DNA from: an uncultured Flavobacterium sp.
GTDB taxonomy: Bacteria > Bacteroidota > Bacteroidia > Flavobacteriales > Flavobacteriaceae
Assembly (NCBI GenBank): GCA_947632215.1
Contig: CANROJ010000021.1
Span: 1-32,170 of the forward strand
Length of the DNA stretch: 32,170 nucleotides
Reading direction: 5' to 3'
Below the pieces are notes generated by a model that ran no database searches, was not told the DNA's origin, and was given only the letters and a program-made list of their open reading frames with translations. Every line of letters begins with the position of its first letter. Position 1 is the stretch's first letter. The position numbers and the translations under genes were made by a program. Below, piece after piece: positions 25,325-32,170 of the stretch.

Positions 25325-26071
25325 TTATTTTTCTATTTGTTCTTGCAATGCAAAATATGCTCTTTGCGCTGCTTTTTCCTCTGCTTTTTTCTTAGATGTA
25401 GCCCTAGCTTTAGAAACTAGTTTTGCATCTATATAAAGTCGAACCCCAAAGTATTTTAATTCCTCTGCGGTATCCTCTTCATAAGTGTCAAATCTAAAGG
25501 TATGTTTCTTTTTTTGACACCATTCAATAAGTAAACTTTTATAGCTGGTAATTTTTGTTTCTAGTTGTTCTATATCTGCTACTTTAGAGAGCAGTTTTTC
25601 ATGAATAAACCGTTCACAAGCTGGATAACCTAAATCAAGGTAAATAGCACCTATTAAGGATTCTAAAAGGTTTCCATGTATATTCTCACCAAATTGTTGG
25701 TTTCCCATCTTGCTTTGGACATGACTTATTAAGTTTAGTTCTTTTCCTAAAGCATTTAAGTTCTCTCTAGAAACGATCTTAGAGCGCATTTTTGTAAGGT
25801 ATCCTTCATCTCCATTGGCTACTTGTAAGTAAAGATATGAAGCGATAATAGAGCTTAACATTGCGTCTCCTAGAAATTCCAATCTTTCATAATTAGTTGG
25901 ATTTCCATTTTGATCAACTTTATTCATAGAGCGATGAGTAAAAGCTAGCTCATATATTAAAGGGTCTAAAGGAGACATTCCAATTATGTTAGCTATTTTA
26001 CTTGAAAAATTCCCGTACTTATTGGAAGTACGGGAATTTTTAAAGATCTTATTTAAGAACTTACTCATCAT
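25325..26071 (-). CDS. rnc: Ribonuclease III
   Basis: It cleaves double-stranded RNA, including rRNA precursors. The 248-residue protein has the RNase III signature ERLEFLGDAML (62-72, catalytic Glu/Asp), a second acidic cluster in GNLLESLIGAIYLDLGY (about 135), and a C-terminal double-stranded RNA-binding domain (about 175-245) ending in the AKLVSKARATSKKKAEEKAAQRA helix region. The start is ATG 26071 (a second ATG follows at once). The N-terminal FLNKIFKNSR and FSSKIANIIG resemble other flavobacterial RNase III, so the hairpin at 26005-26041 really lies in coding sequence. It begins 9 bases after fabF. Confidence 0.96.
   Translation of the reverse strand: MMSKFLNKIFKNSRTSNKYGNFSSKIANIIGMSPLDPLIYELAFTHRSMNKVDQNGNPTNYERLEFLGDAMLSSIIASYLYLQVANGDEGYLTKMRSKIVSRENLNALGKELNLISHVQSKMGNQQFGENIHGNLLESLIGAIYLDLGYPACERFIHEKLLSKVADIEQLETKITSYKSLLIEWCQKKKHTFRFDTYEEDTAEELKYFGVRLYIDAKLVSKARATSKKKAEEKAAQRAYFALQEQIEK
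26005..26041. terminator. Terminator-like hairpin inside the 5' coding region of rnc
   Basis: A perfect 16-bp stem (26005-26020 with 26026-26041; core ATTCCCGTACTT) with a 5-base loop ends in A and T runs on both strands. It covers codons 11-23 of rnc and begins 40 bases after the fabF stop. It has the same form as the intergenic terminators in this window. It could be a partial terminator for acpP-fabF, or an RNase III target for self-control. Confidence 0.65.
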
Positions 26072-26080
26072 AAGGATGGG

Positions 26081-27334
26081 CTAGTTTTCAAGTTTTTTTA
26101 CTAATACACATGCATTGTGACCACCAAAACCAAAAGTGTTGCTCATTCCAACTTTAATATCTCTTTTTTGAGCTTTGTTGAAAGTGAAATTTAATTTTGG
26201 ATCTATTGCTTCGTCATCTGTAAAGTGATTAATTGTTGGAGGTACAATACCATGTTCAAGTGAAAGTATTACAGAGATAGCTTCAATTACTCCAGCTGCT
26301 CCTAGTAAGTGACCTGTCATTGATTTAGTAGAGTTTAGGTTCATGTTATATGCATGATCTCCAAACACTTTAAGAATAGCTTTGCTTTCTGCAATATCGC
26401 CAAGAGGAGTTGAAGTACCATGTAGGTTTAAAACATCTACATCACTTGGAGAAAGCCCAGCATCACGTAAACAGTTTAGCATTACGTTAGTTGCTCCTAG
26501 TCCTTCTGGATGAGGTGCAGTTAGATGGTGAGCATCGGCAGACATTCCACCTCCACCGATTTCACAGTATATTTTAGCTCCACGTGCAACTGCATGTTCG
26601 TATTCTTCTAAAATCATAGCTCCAGAACCTTCCCCTAGGACGAAACCTTCGCGATCTTTGTCCATTGGACGAGAAGCTGTTGTTGGGTCGTCATTTCTAG
26701 TAGAAAGCGCATGCATTGCATTAAATCCACCAATTCCTGCTATAGTTACAGCTGCTTCAGAACCCCCTGTCACAATTATATCAGCCATACCTAAACGAAT
26801 ATAGTTAAAAGCATCTATAATAGCGTTTGTTGAAGAAGCACAAGCCGATACTGTAGTAAAGTTTGGCCCTCTTAAACCATATTTCATAGAAATATGTCCT
26901 CCTGCAATATCTGCAATCATTTTAGGTATAAAGAAAGGATTGAATTTAGGTGTTCCATTTCCGTTAACAAAGTTTGTTACCTCTGTTTGGAAAGTATCTA
27001 ATCCTCCAATTCCTGATCCCCAGATTACTCCGGCTCTGTCTCTATCAATAGTATCAAGATCTAATCCTGAATTTGTTATAGCCTCTGCTGCACTTACTAA
27101 AGCGTATTGTGCATAGCGATCCATTTTACGTGCTTCTTTTCTCTCGATAAAATCCTCAACATTAAAGTTTTTTACCTCACACGCAAATTGTGTTTTGAAA
27201 TTGGTCGCGTCAAAATATGTAATGGGTGCTGCTCCGCTTACTCCATTAATCAGGTTATTCCAATATTCTTGAATATTGTTTCCAATAGGAGTAAGTGCAC
27301 CTAAACCTGTTACAACAACTCGCTTTAATTTCAT
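26081..27334 (-). CDS. fabF: Beta-ketoacyl-ACP synthase II
   Basis: The condensing enzyme of type II fatty-acid elongation, joining malonyl-ACP to acyl-ACP. The 417-residue protein has the Cys-His-His triad: C165 in TVSACASSTN, a His in NLHGTSTPLGD near 305 and another in SMTGHLLGAAG near 343. The GFGGHN motif near the end confirms the FabF/FabB group, and the length and N-terminus (RVVVTGLGALTPIG) fit FabF. It follows acpP after a 190-base gap holding two hairpins and precedes rnc by 9 bases. Confidence 0.97.
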   Translation of the reverse strand: MKLKRVVVTGLGALTPIGNNIQEYWNNLINGVSGAAPITYFDATNFKTQFACEVKNFNVEDFIERKEARKMDRYAQYALVSAAEAITNSGLDLDTIDRDRAGVIWGSGIGGLDTFQTEVTNFVNGNGTPKFNPFFIPKMIADIAGGHISMKYGLRGPNFTTVSACASSTNAIIDAFNYIRLGMADIIVTGGSEAAVTIAGIGGFNAMHALSTRNDDPTTASRPMDKDREGFVLGEGSGAMILEEYEHAVARGAKIYCEIGGGGMSADAHHLTAPHPEGLGATNVMLNCLRDAGLSPSDVDVLNLHGTSTPLGDIAESKAILKVFGDHAYNMNLNSTKSMTGHLLGAAGVIEAISVILSLEHGIVPPTINHFTDDEAIDPKLNFTFNKAQKRDIKVGMSNTFGFGGHNACVLVKKLEN

Positions 27335-27359
27335 AAAACTAAATTTTTTGGTTTATAAT

Positions 27360-27404
27360 AAAAAAAACCCAATTTTTCACTTTTCAAAAAGGAAACATTG
27401 GGTT
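27360..27404 (-). terminator. Possible attenuator upstream of fabF
   Basis: On the minus strand an 8-bp stem (AACCCAAT with ATTGGGTT, arms 27397-27404 and 27366-27373) with a 23-base loop is followed directly by a run of eight T. The long loop makes it weaker than the other terminators. It lies 26 bases before the fabF start. Confidence 0.4.
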
Positions 27405-27483
27405 GTTTATTTGATGTATATCCTAGATTGTTTCCAATCTGTCCTTTTTTCTAAAAAAATTACTATACAGCAAAATAATAACG

Positions 27484-27515
27484 CCCACGTGTTTAGAAAA
27501 GACTAAACACGTGGG
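27484..27515 (-). other. GC-rich hairpin just after acpP
   Basis: A perfect 13-bp stem (27484-27496 with 27503-27515; core CCCACGTGTTTAG) with a 6-base loop starts 9 bases after the acpP stop. Only an interrupted T-rich stretch follows, so it may be an mRNA 3'-end stabiliser or processing site rather than a full terminator. Confidence 0.6.
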
Positions 27516-27524
27516 AATCAGTTA

Positions 27525-27761
27525 TTATTTCTTAGCCTCTTCAATATAAGAGATAGCTTGTCCAACTGTAGCGATATTTTCAGCTTGGTCATCTGGAATT
27601 TGAATATCAAATTCTTTTTCGAACTCCATGATAAGCTCAACAGTATCTAGCGAATCAGCTCCTAAATCATTAGTGAAGCTTGCTTCTGCTACAACTTCGT
27701 TTTCGTCAACACCTAATTTGTCAACGATAATCGCTTTTACTCTTGATGCAATGTCTGACAT
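27525..27761 (-). CDS. acpP: Acyl carrier protein
   Basis: The 78-residue acidic carrier holds growing acyl chains on a 4'-phosphopantetheine attached to S37 of the [12 protein letters not shown] motif. I start at ATG 27761 (MSDIASRV). The longer frame to 27794 adds 11 residues that are not family-like, and the predicted promoter (27792-27799) would put the transcript start inside it. Length is typical. It heads the acpP-fabF-rnc run and is the substrate of both FabF and the acyl-ACP desaturase. Confidence 0.97.
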   Translation of the reverse strand: MSDIASRVKAIIVDKLGVDENEVVAEASFTNDLGADSLDTVELIMEFEKEFDIQIPDDQAENIATVGQAISYIEEAKK

Positions 27762-27791
27762 AATCTTTAATTTTAAATTTAAATTCGTAGG

Positions 27792-27799
27792 CAAAAATA
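27792..27799 (-). promoter_or_regulatory. Putative acpP promoter -7 element
   Basis: Minus strand TATTTTTG fits TAnnTTTG, 31 bases upstream of the chosen acpP start, predicting a leader of about 25 bases. The -33 element is not clear in this very AT-rich stretch. Confidence 0.4.
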
Positions 27800-27957
27800 A
27801 AAAACTTTATTTTAAAACCTGATTTTTCATGTTAATTATCGGTGCGAAATTATGAAAATAATTAATACTTCTCACTATTTTTCTATTTAATGTCACATAT
27901 TATTCTTTTTTTTGTACTCAGAATGAGTGTTTTAATTAAATAACAAGCTATTTAAAC

Positions 27958-28524
27958 ATGAAAAAAATCGCCTTATTTGCTTCAGGGTCAGGAACTAACG
28001 TAGAGAAAATAATAGAATACTTTGAAAGTAAATCTATTGTACACCAATATTTGATTTTAGCTAATAATCCTAATGCTAAGGTAATAGAAAAAGCCGAAAA
28101 AAGAAACATACCTGCAATCATTTTTGATAGAAATATGTTTAATGAGGGTAAAGTGGAGCAAATTTTAGAAGAGTTTAATCCAGATTTAATTGTTTTAGCC
28201 GGATTTTTATGGAAGTTTCCACAAAACTTAGTACTACAGTACCCTAATAAAATTATTAATATACATCCTTCGCTTTTACCATTGTATGGAGGTAAAGGAA
28301 TGTACGGACATAATGTACATCAGGCTGTTTTACAAAACAATGACAACTACAGTGGTATAACTATTCATTATGTTAATGAGCATTATGATCAAGGTGGTAT
28401 AATTTTGCAAAAACAAACGGATGTTTCTACTTGCGAATCTTGGGAACAAATTGCCAAGAAGGTACAAGTTTTAGAGCATCAATATTTTGGACAGGTCATC
28501 AATAAGCTATTATATGATAACTAA
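27958..28524 (+). CDS. purN: Phosphoribosylglycinamide formyltransferase
   Basis: The third step of purine synthesis: transfer of formyl from 10-formyl-THF to GAR. The 188-residue protein starts with the phosphate-binding loop FASGSGTNVEKI (8-19). The catalytic residues are N101 and H103 in NIHPSLLP and D144 in HYDQGGIIL. The expected GGKGMYG motif is at 111-117. It is divergent from acpP, and its last 11 bases overlap rnhA. Confidence 0.97.
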   Translation: MKKIALFASGSGTNVEKIIEYFESKSIVHQYLILANNPNAKVIEKAEKRNIPAIIFDRNMFNEGKVEQILEEFNPDLIVLAGFLWKFPQNLVLQYPNKIINIHPSLLPLYGGKGMYGHNVHQAVLQNNDNYSGITIHYVNEHYDQGGIILQKQTDVSTCESWEQIAKKVQVLEHQYFGQVINKLLYDN

Positions 28525-28990
28525 AACCTATCAAGTCATCCTTTATACAGACGGCTCATCTCGCGGTAATCCGGGACCAGGAGGTTATGGACTTATTTTA
28601 GAATGGGCCGGAAGAGGAGTCTTTAAAGAGTTCTCTCAAGGTTACAGGAAAACTACCAATAACAGAATGGAATTACTAGCTGTTATTGTAGGTTTAGAGA
28701 AGTTAAAGAACGATGGAACCAAGGTGTTGGTGGTTTCGGATTCAAAGTATGTAGTAGATTCTGTGAATAAAGGTTGGGTGTTTAGCTGGGTAAAGAAAGG
28801 ATTTAAAGATAAGAAGAATCCTGACTTATGGCAGCGTTTCTTAGAAGTTTATCGCAAGCACCAAGTCGATTTTCAATGGGTAAAGGGGCATAATGATCAT
28901 CCTATGAATGAGAGATGTGATCAATTAGCAGTGCAGGCTTCTAAGGATAAGGATGCGCTGGTAGATTTATATTATGAACAAAATCAATAG
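28514..28990 (+). CDS. rnhA: Ribonuclease HI
   Basis: It degrades the RNA strand of RNA-DNA hybrids. The 158-residue protein carries all catalytic acids: D13 (YTDGSSRGNPGPGGYG), E53 (NNRMELLAV), D76 (VVSDSKYVVDSV) and D136 (NERCDQLA), with H126 in the flexible loop WVKGHNDHP. I start at ATG 28514, which overlaps the purN stop by 11 bases, and not at the in-frame TTG further upstream. The overlap means translation is coupled to purN. No clear terminator follows. Confidence 0.96.
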   Translation: MITKTYQVILYTDGSSRGNPGPGGYGLILEWAGRGVFKEFSQGYRKTTNNRMELLAVIVGLEKLKNDGTKVLVVSDSKYVVDSVNKGWVFSWVKKGFKDKKNPDLWQRFLEVYRKHQVDFQWVKGHNDHPMNERCDQLAVQASKDKDALVDLYYEQNQ

Positions 28991-29154
28991 ACTAACTTTA
29001 TCGCAAAAGATATTATGTGATCTAAACAAAGTAATCCTTATTTAAATTTACGGTCTATAGGTGTATTTTGAATATATGTCTTAGGTATAATAGTCTTTGT
29101 CATGGTTAGATTTTTTATTTATCCATATAAGTGTGTTTTTATAACTATTATATT

Positions 29155-29185
29155 TTGTAGCCAAAAAAGTATTGCATTATATTTG
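29155..29185 (+). promoter_or_regulatory. Putative promoter of the PfkB-family kinase gene
   Basis: TTG (29155-29157) and TATATTTG (29178-29185) are 20 bases apart, a full consensus match. The start site near 29191 rules out the upstream in-frame ATG at 29102 and supports the start at 29210. Confidence 0.65.
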
Positions 29186-29209
29186 CATCTTTATTTCTTA
29201 GTGAAAAAT

Positions 29210-30136
29210 ATGAACAAATTACTAATTGTGGGTACGGTAGCTTTTGATGCTATAGAGACTCCATTTGGCAAGACGGACAAGATTTTAGGGGGTGCAGCAA
29301 CCTTTATAGGTTTAGCTGCTTCTTATTTTAATGTGGAATCTTCAATTGTTTCCATTGTAGGGGATGATTTTCCTAGTGAATACCTAGACTTGTTAAAAAG
29401 TAGAAATATCGATACCTCTGGAATTGAGGTAGTAAAAGGTGGTGAAACTTTTTTTTGGAGTGGAAGATATCACAATGATCTAAATTCACGTGATACTTTA
29501 GAAACCAGATTAAATGTTTTAGAAAATTTTAATCCTGTTGTGCCAAGCGATTTTAAAGCTGCAGATGTCGTTATGTTAGGTAACTTACATCCTAGTACAC
29601 AAAAAAGTGTTTTAGATCAATTATCACATAAGCCAAAATTAGTAGTTTTAGATACAATGAATTTTTGGATGAATTGTGCACTAGAGGAGTTGAAGATTGT
29701 CTTAAAGCAAGTCGATGTTATTACTATTAACGAAGAAGAAGCCAGACAATTATCTGGAGAGTATTCTTTAGTTAAGGCTGCAGAGGTGATTCAGAATATG
29801 GGACCTAAGTATGTGGTTATAAAAAAAGGAGAACACGGTGCTCTACTTTTTTGTGAGAAAGACGTGTTTTTTGCTCCCGCTTTACCATTGAAAGAAGTAT
29901 TTGATCCTACAGGTGCTGGTGATACTTTTGCAGGTGGTTTCGCAGGTTATCTTGCGCAAAGTAGTAATGTGTCTTTCAATAACATGAGAAATGCAATTAT
30001 CCACGGGTCCAATTTAGCTTCCTTTTGCGTAGAGAAATTTGGAACTCAGCGCATGGTTTGTCTTCAGGAGAAAGAATGGAAAAATAGATTATGCGAATTC
30101 AAAACATTAACGCAATTTGATATTGAGTTAACTTAA
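29210..30136 (+). CDS. PfkB-family carbohydrate/nucleoside kinase
   Basis: A 308-residue ribokinase-fold kinase. The N-terminal MNKLLIVGTVAFD, the glycine pair in KILGGAATFIGLAASYF (24-40) and the PfkB signature DPTGAGDTFAGGF (232-244, catalytic D238) are clear. Start 29210 is chosen over an upstream ATG because of the promoter position and because the 36 extra residues are hydrophobic and unlike the family. Substrate is not readable from sequence. Its place between purN and purF makes a ribose or nucleoside substrate plausible, but this is inference. Confidence 0.92.
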   Translation: MNKLLIVGTVAFDAIETPFGKTDKILGGAATFIGLAASYFNVESSIVSIVGDDFPSEYLDLLKSRNIDTSGIEVVKGGETFFWSGRYHNDLNSRDTLETRLNVLENFNPVVPSDFKAADVVMLGNLHPSTQKSVLDQLSHKPKLVVLDTMNFWMNCALEELKIVLKQVDVITINEEEARQLSGEYSLVKAAEVIQNMGPKYVVIKKGEHGALLFCEKDVFFAPALPLKEVFDPTGAGDTFAGGFAGYLAQSSNVSFNNMRNAIIHGSNLASFCVEKFGTQRMVCLQEKEWKNRLCEFKTLTQFDIELT

Positions 30137-30146
30137 TAATATATAT

Positions 30147-30172
30147 AAAAGCCTCATTATGGGGCTTTTTTT
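30147..30172 (+). terminator. Terminator between the kinase gene and purF
   Basis: A 10-bp stem (30147-30156 with 30160-30169, one T-G pair) with loop TTA and a T run. It begins 11 bases after the kinase stop and leaves only 38 bases before purF. Confidence 0.75.
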
Positions 30173-30210
30173 GGTCAAACATAAACCTTAAACACACACA
30201 ACTATCAATT

Positions 30211-32109
30211 ATGAGTGACGCACTTAAACACGAATGTGGGATTGCCTTATTAAGGCTAAAAAAACCATTATCCTATTACAAAGAAAAGTATGGTAGTGCA
30301 TTTTATCCAATCCAAAAAATGTATTTATTGCTTGAGAAACAGCATAACCGTGGACAGGATGGTGCAGGTTTAGCTAGTATTAAGTTAGATATGGAGCCTG
30401 GTGAGCGCTATATTAGTAGAGTTCGTTCAAACCAAAGTCAACCAATTCAAGATATTTTTCAACAAATTAATGGTAGGATTAACAAAGAACTGTTAGAGCA
30501 TCCAGAATATGTGGACGACGTTGATATGCAAAAAAAGAATATTCCTTTCTTAGGAGAAGTTTTCTTGGGACACGTACGATATGGAACTTTTGGCAAGAAT
30601 AATATAGAAAGTGTACATCCTTTTTTGCGTCAAAATAATTGGATGCATCGTAATTTGATTTTAGCAGGAAACTTTAATTTGACTAACGTTAGAGAGTTGT
30701 TTCAAGACTTAGTTGCCCTTGGTCAGCATCCAAAAGAAATGTCAGATACCATTACGATAATGGAAAAGATTGGACATTTTTTAGACGATGAAGTTTCTGA
30801 TTTATATTATAATATAAAAAGCGAAGGATATTCTAAAAAAGCTGCATCTCCAAAAATAGGAGAACGTTTAGATGTTGCAAGGATTTTAAAGCGTGCATCT
30901 AAAAACTGGGATGGCGGATTTGCTATGGCTGGAATGATTGGACATGGGGATTCGTTTGTTTTACGTGATCCAGCAGGAATTCGTCCGGTATATTTTTTAG
31001 ATAATGAAGAAGTTACTGTCGTTGCTAGTGAAAGACCTGTTATTCAGACAGCTTTCAACGTAGATTTTAAGGATATTCAGGAGTTGAAGCCTGGAAGCGC
31101 TATTATTATTCGAAAAGATGCTAGCGTTCATTTTAGTCAGATTCTAGAGCCGTTACCTTTACGTGCTTGTTCTTTTGAAAGAGTATATTTTTCACGAGGA
31201 AATGATGCGGAAATTTACCAGGAAAGAAAAGATTTAGGAAAACTTATTTTTCCTCAAATTTTAAAAGCAATAGACAATGATACTGATAATTCGGTGTTTT
31301 CTTATATCCCAAATACCTCTGAGACTTCCTTCTTTGGTATGGTCGAAGGTGCACAAGACTATCTTAATCAACGTAAAATTGCGGATATCTTAGCCAATAA
31401 AGAGTCCTTGTCAGAAGATAAGTTGAAAGAAATTTTATCTGTTAAGTTGCGTACGGAAAAAATTGCTGTTAAAGATGCTAAATTAAGAACTTTTATTACT
31501 GATGATAGCAGTAGAGATGATTTAGTTGCTCATGTGTATGATGTTACTTATGGAGTTATTAAGCCAAGTGACAATCTTGTTATTATCGACGATAGTATTG
31601 TAAGAGGGACTACCTTGAAAAAGAGTATTATTCGAATGTTAGATCGATTAAATCCTAAGCAAATTGTTGTTGTTTCAGCAGCTCCTCAAGTCCGTTACCC
31701 AGACTGCTATGGTATTGATATGGCTAAGTTAGAAGGGTTAATTGCCTTTCAAGCAGCTATAGAGTTACTTAAAGAGAGAAATATGCATCAGGTTATTGAA
31801 CAAGTCTATGCAAAATCCAAATTACAAGAAGATTTGGCTGATAAGGATATTATAAATTATGTAGAGGAGATTTATGCCCCTTTCACAGTTGAAGAAATTT
31901 CAGATAAGATTGCTCAAATGGTAACAGATCAGTATGTGAAATCTAATGTTAAAGTTGTTTTCCAAGATGTGAAGAATTTACATATTGCATGTCCAAAAAA
32001 TCTTGGAGATTGGTATTTTACAGGTAATTATCCAACTATAGGAGGTAATCGTGTTGTGAATCGCGCTTTTATCAACTACTATGAAGGTAGAGATGAAAAG
32101 CCTTATTAA
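30211..32109 (+). CDS. purF: Amidophosphoribosyltransferase
   Basis: The first committed step of purine synthesis: PRPP plus glutamine to phosphoribosylamine. The N-terminal Ntn glutaminase has its nucleophile Cys at C9 (HECGIALL), followed by NRGQDGAGLA (about 48-57) and GHVRYGTFG. The phosphoribosyltransferase domain carries the PRPP loop VIIDDSIVRGTT (457-468). At 632 residues it is about 125 longer than the E. coli enzyme, with extra sequence around 365-430 and at the C-terminus, as in other Bacteroidota PurF. C9 would need removal of 8 residues to become N-terminal. A strong terminator follows. Confidence 0.95.
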   Translation: MSDALKHECGIALLRLKKPLSYYKEKYGSAFYPIQKMYLLLEKQHNRGQDGAGLASIKLDMEPGERYISRVRSNQSQPIQDIFQQINGRINKELLEHPEYVDDVDMQKKNIPFLGEVFLGHVRYGTFGKNNIESVHPFLRQNNWMHRNLILAGNFNLTNVRELFQDLVALGQHPKEMSDTITIMEKIGHFLDDEVSDLYYNIKSEGYSKKAASPKIGERLDVARILKRASKNWDGGFAMAGMIGHGDSFVLRDPAGIRPVYFLDNEEVTVVASERPVIQTAFNVDFKDIQELKPGSAIIIRKDASVHFSQILEPLPLRACSFERVYFSRGNDAEIYQERKDLGKLIFPQILKAIDNDTDNSVFSYIPNTSETSFFGMVEGAQDYLNQRKIADILANKESLSEDKLKEILSVKLRTEKIAVKDAKLRTFITDDSSRDDLVAHVYDVTYGVIKPSDNLVIIDDSIVRGTTLKKSIIRMLDRLNPKQIVVVSAAPQVRYPDCYGIDMAKLEGLIAFQAAIELLKERNMHQVIEQVYAKSKLQEDLADKDIINYVEEIYAPFTVEEISDKIAQMVTDQYVKSNVKVVFQDVKNLHIACPKNLGDWYFTGNYPTIGGNRVVNRAFINYYEGRDEKPY

Positions 32110-32134
32110 GATAAAAACATTATTATAAAACAAA

Positions 32135-32170
32135 GGGGCCGTCTCAATAAAAAATGAGACGGCCCTCTTT
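32135..32170 (+). terminator. Terminator of purF (runs to window end)
   Basis: An 11-bp GC-rich stem (32136-32146 with 32155-32165; core GGGCCGTCTCA) with an A-rich 8-base loop and the start of a T run. The window ends at the T run. Confidence 0.85.

Noticed and set aside
27762..27794. Extended acpP start adding 11 residues
   Set aside because: ACP proteins normally begin at the [12 protein letters not shown] start, and the -7 element overlaps the upstream ATG.
29102..29209. N-terminal extension of the PfkB-family kinase from an upstream in-frame ATG
   Set aside because: The extra 36 residues are hydrophobic and Cys/Phe/Tyr-rich, unlike the family, and a full promoter match lies inside them.
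1..32170. Search for CRISPR repeats, insertion sequences, prophage genes, toxin-antitoxin pairs or a defence island
   Set aside because: No regularly spaced repeats, transposase, integrase, phage structural or restriction genes were seen. Almost every reading frame belongs to a known core or common family.

Overview
The window is a stretch of low-GC chromosome from a member of the Bacteroidota, most likely class Flavobacteriia. The evidence is the IPExxxVDY-family protein between rnc and pyk, the long (632-residue) PurF, the acpP-fabF-rnc gene order, and the promoter motif TAnnTTTG found ahead of many genes in place of a sigma-70 -10 box. Genus cannot be fixed from the sequence alone. I see no prophage, insertion sequence, CRISPR array or defence island. 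Nearly all of it is core or common accessory genome.

Layout. Positions 1-70: tail of a 5S rRNA gene and its terminator, so an rRNA operon lies just upstream. 137-1357: recX (-), a DinB-fold protein (+) and tRNA-Leu(CAA) (-). 1512-3787: prs, rplY and pth (+). 3896-8683 (-): aspS, then a DtxR/MntR-type regulator, an old-yellow-enzyme flavoprotein and an MFS exporter in one co-directional run. 9003-10428 (+): a four-helix His-containing membrane protein and two tandem RlpA-like genes. 10415-15206: a CYTH triphosphatase (-), a large PF10136 membrane protein (+) and a CPA2 K+/H+ antiporter (-). 15415-17397 (+): DNA polymerase IV and an LD-carboxypeptidase. 17637-23227 (+): a TonB-dependent siderophore receptor, a bacilliredoxin, a PlsC acyltransferase, an acyl-ACP desaturase and an HD hydrolase. 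23299-27761 (-): acpP, fabF, rnc, the IPExxxVDY protein and pyk. 27958-32109 (+): purN, rnhA, a PfkB-family kinase and purF, closed by a terminator that reaches the window end.

How the genes work together. Nucleotide metabolism is over-represented (prs makes PRPP; PurF and PurN use it and formyl-THF in purine synthesis; RNase HI overlaps purN). Lipid genes form two sets (acpP/fabF; plsC/desaturase). A metal-regulation theme links the DtxR/MntR-type regulator with the TonB receptor, because similar candidate operators lie beside both.

Most interesting points. (1) A perfect 16-bp terminator-like hairpin lies inside the first 25 codons of rnc, about 40 bases after fabF stops. (2) Two further hairpins sit between acpP and fabF. 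(3) Putative DtxR-family boxes occur upstream of the regulator and exactly at the predicted start site of the siderophore receptor. (4) The two RlpA paralogues differ at a catalytic position (Asp versus Arg). (5) The PF10136 'site-specific recombinase' looks like a membrane protein. I did not find a clearly new multi-gene system.
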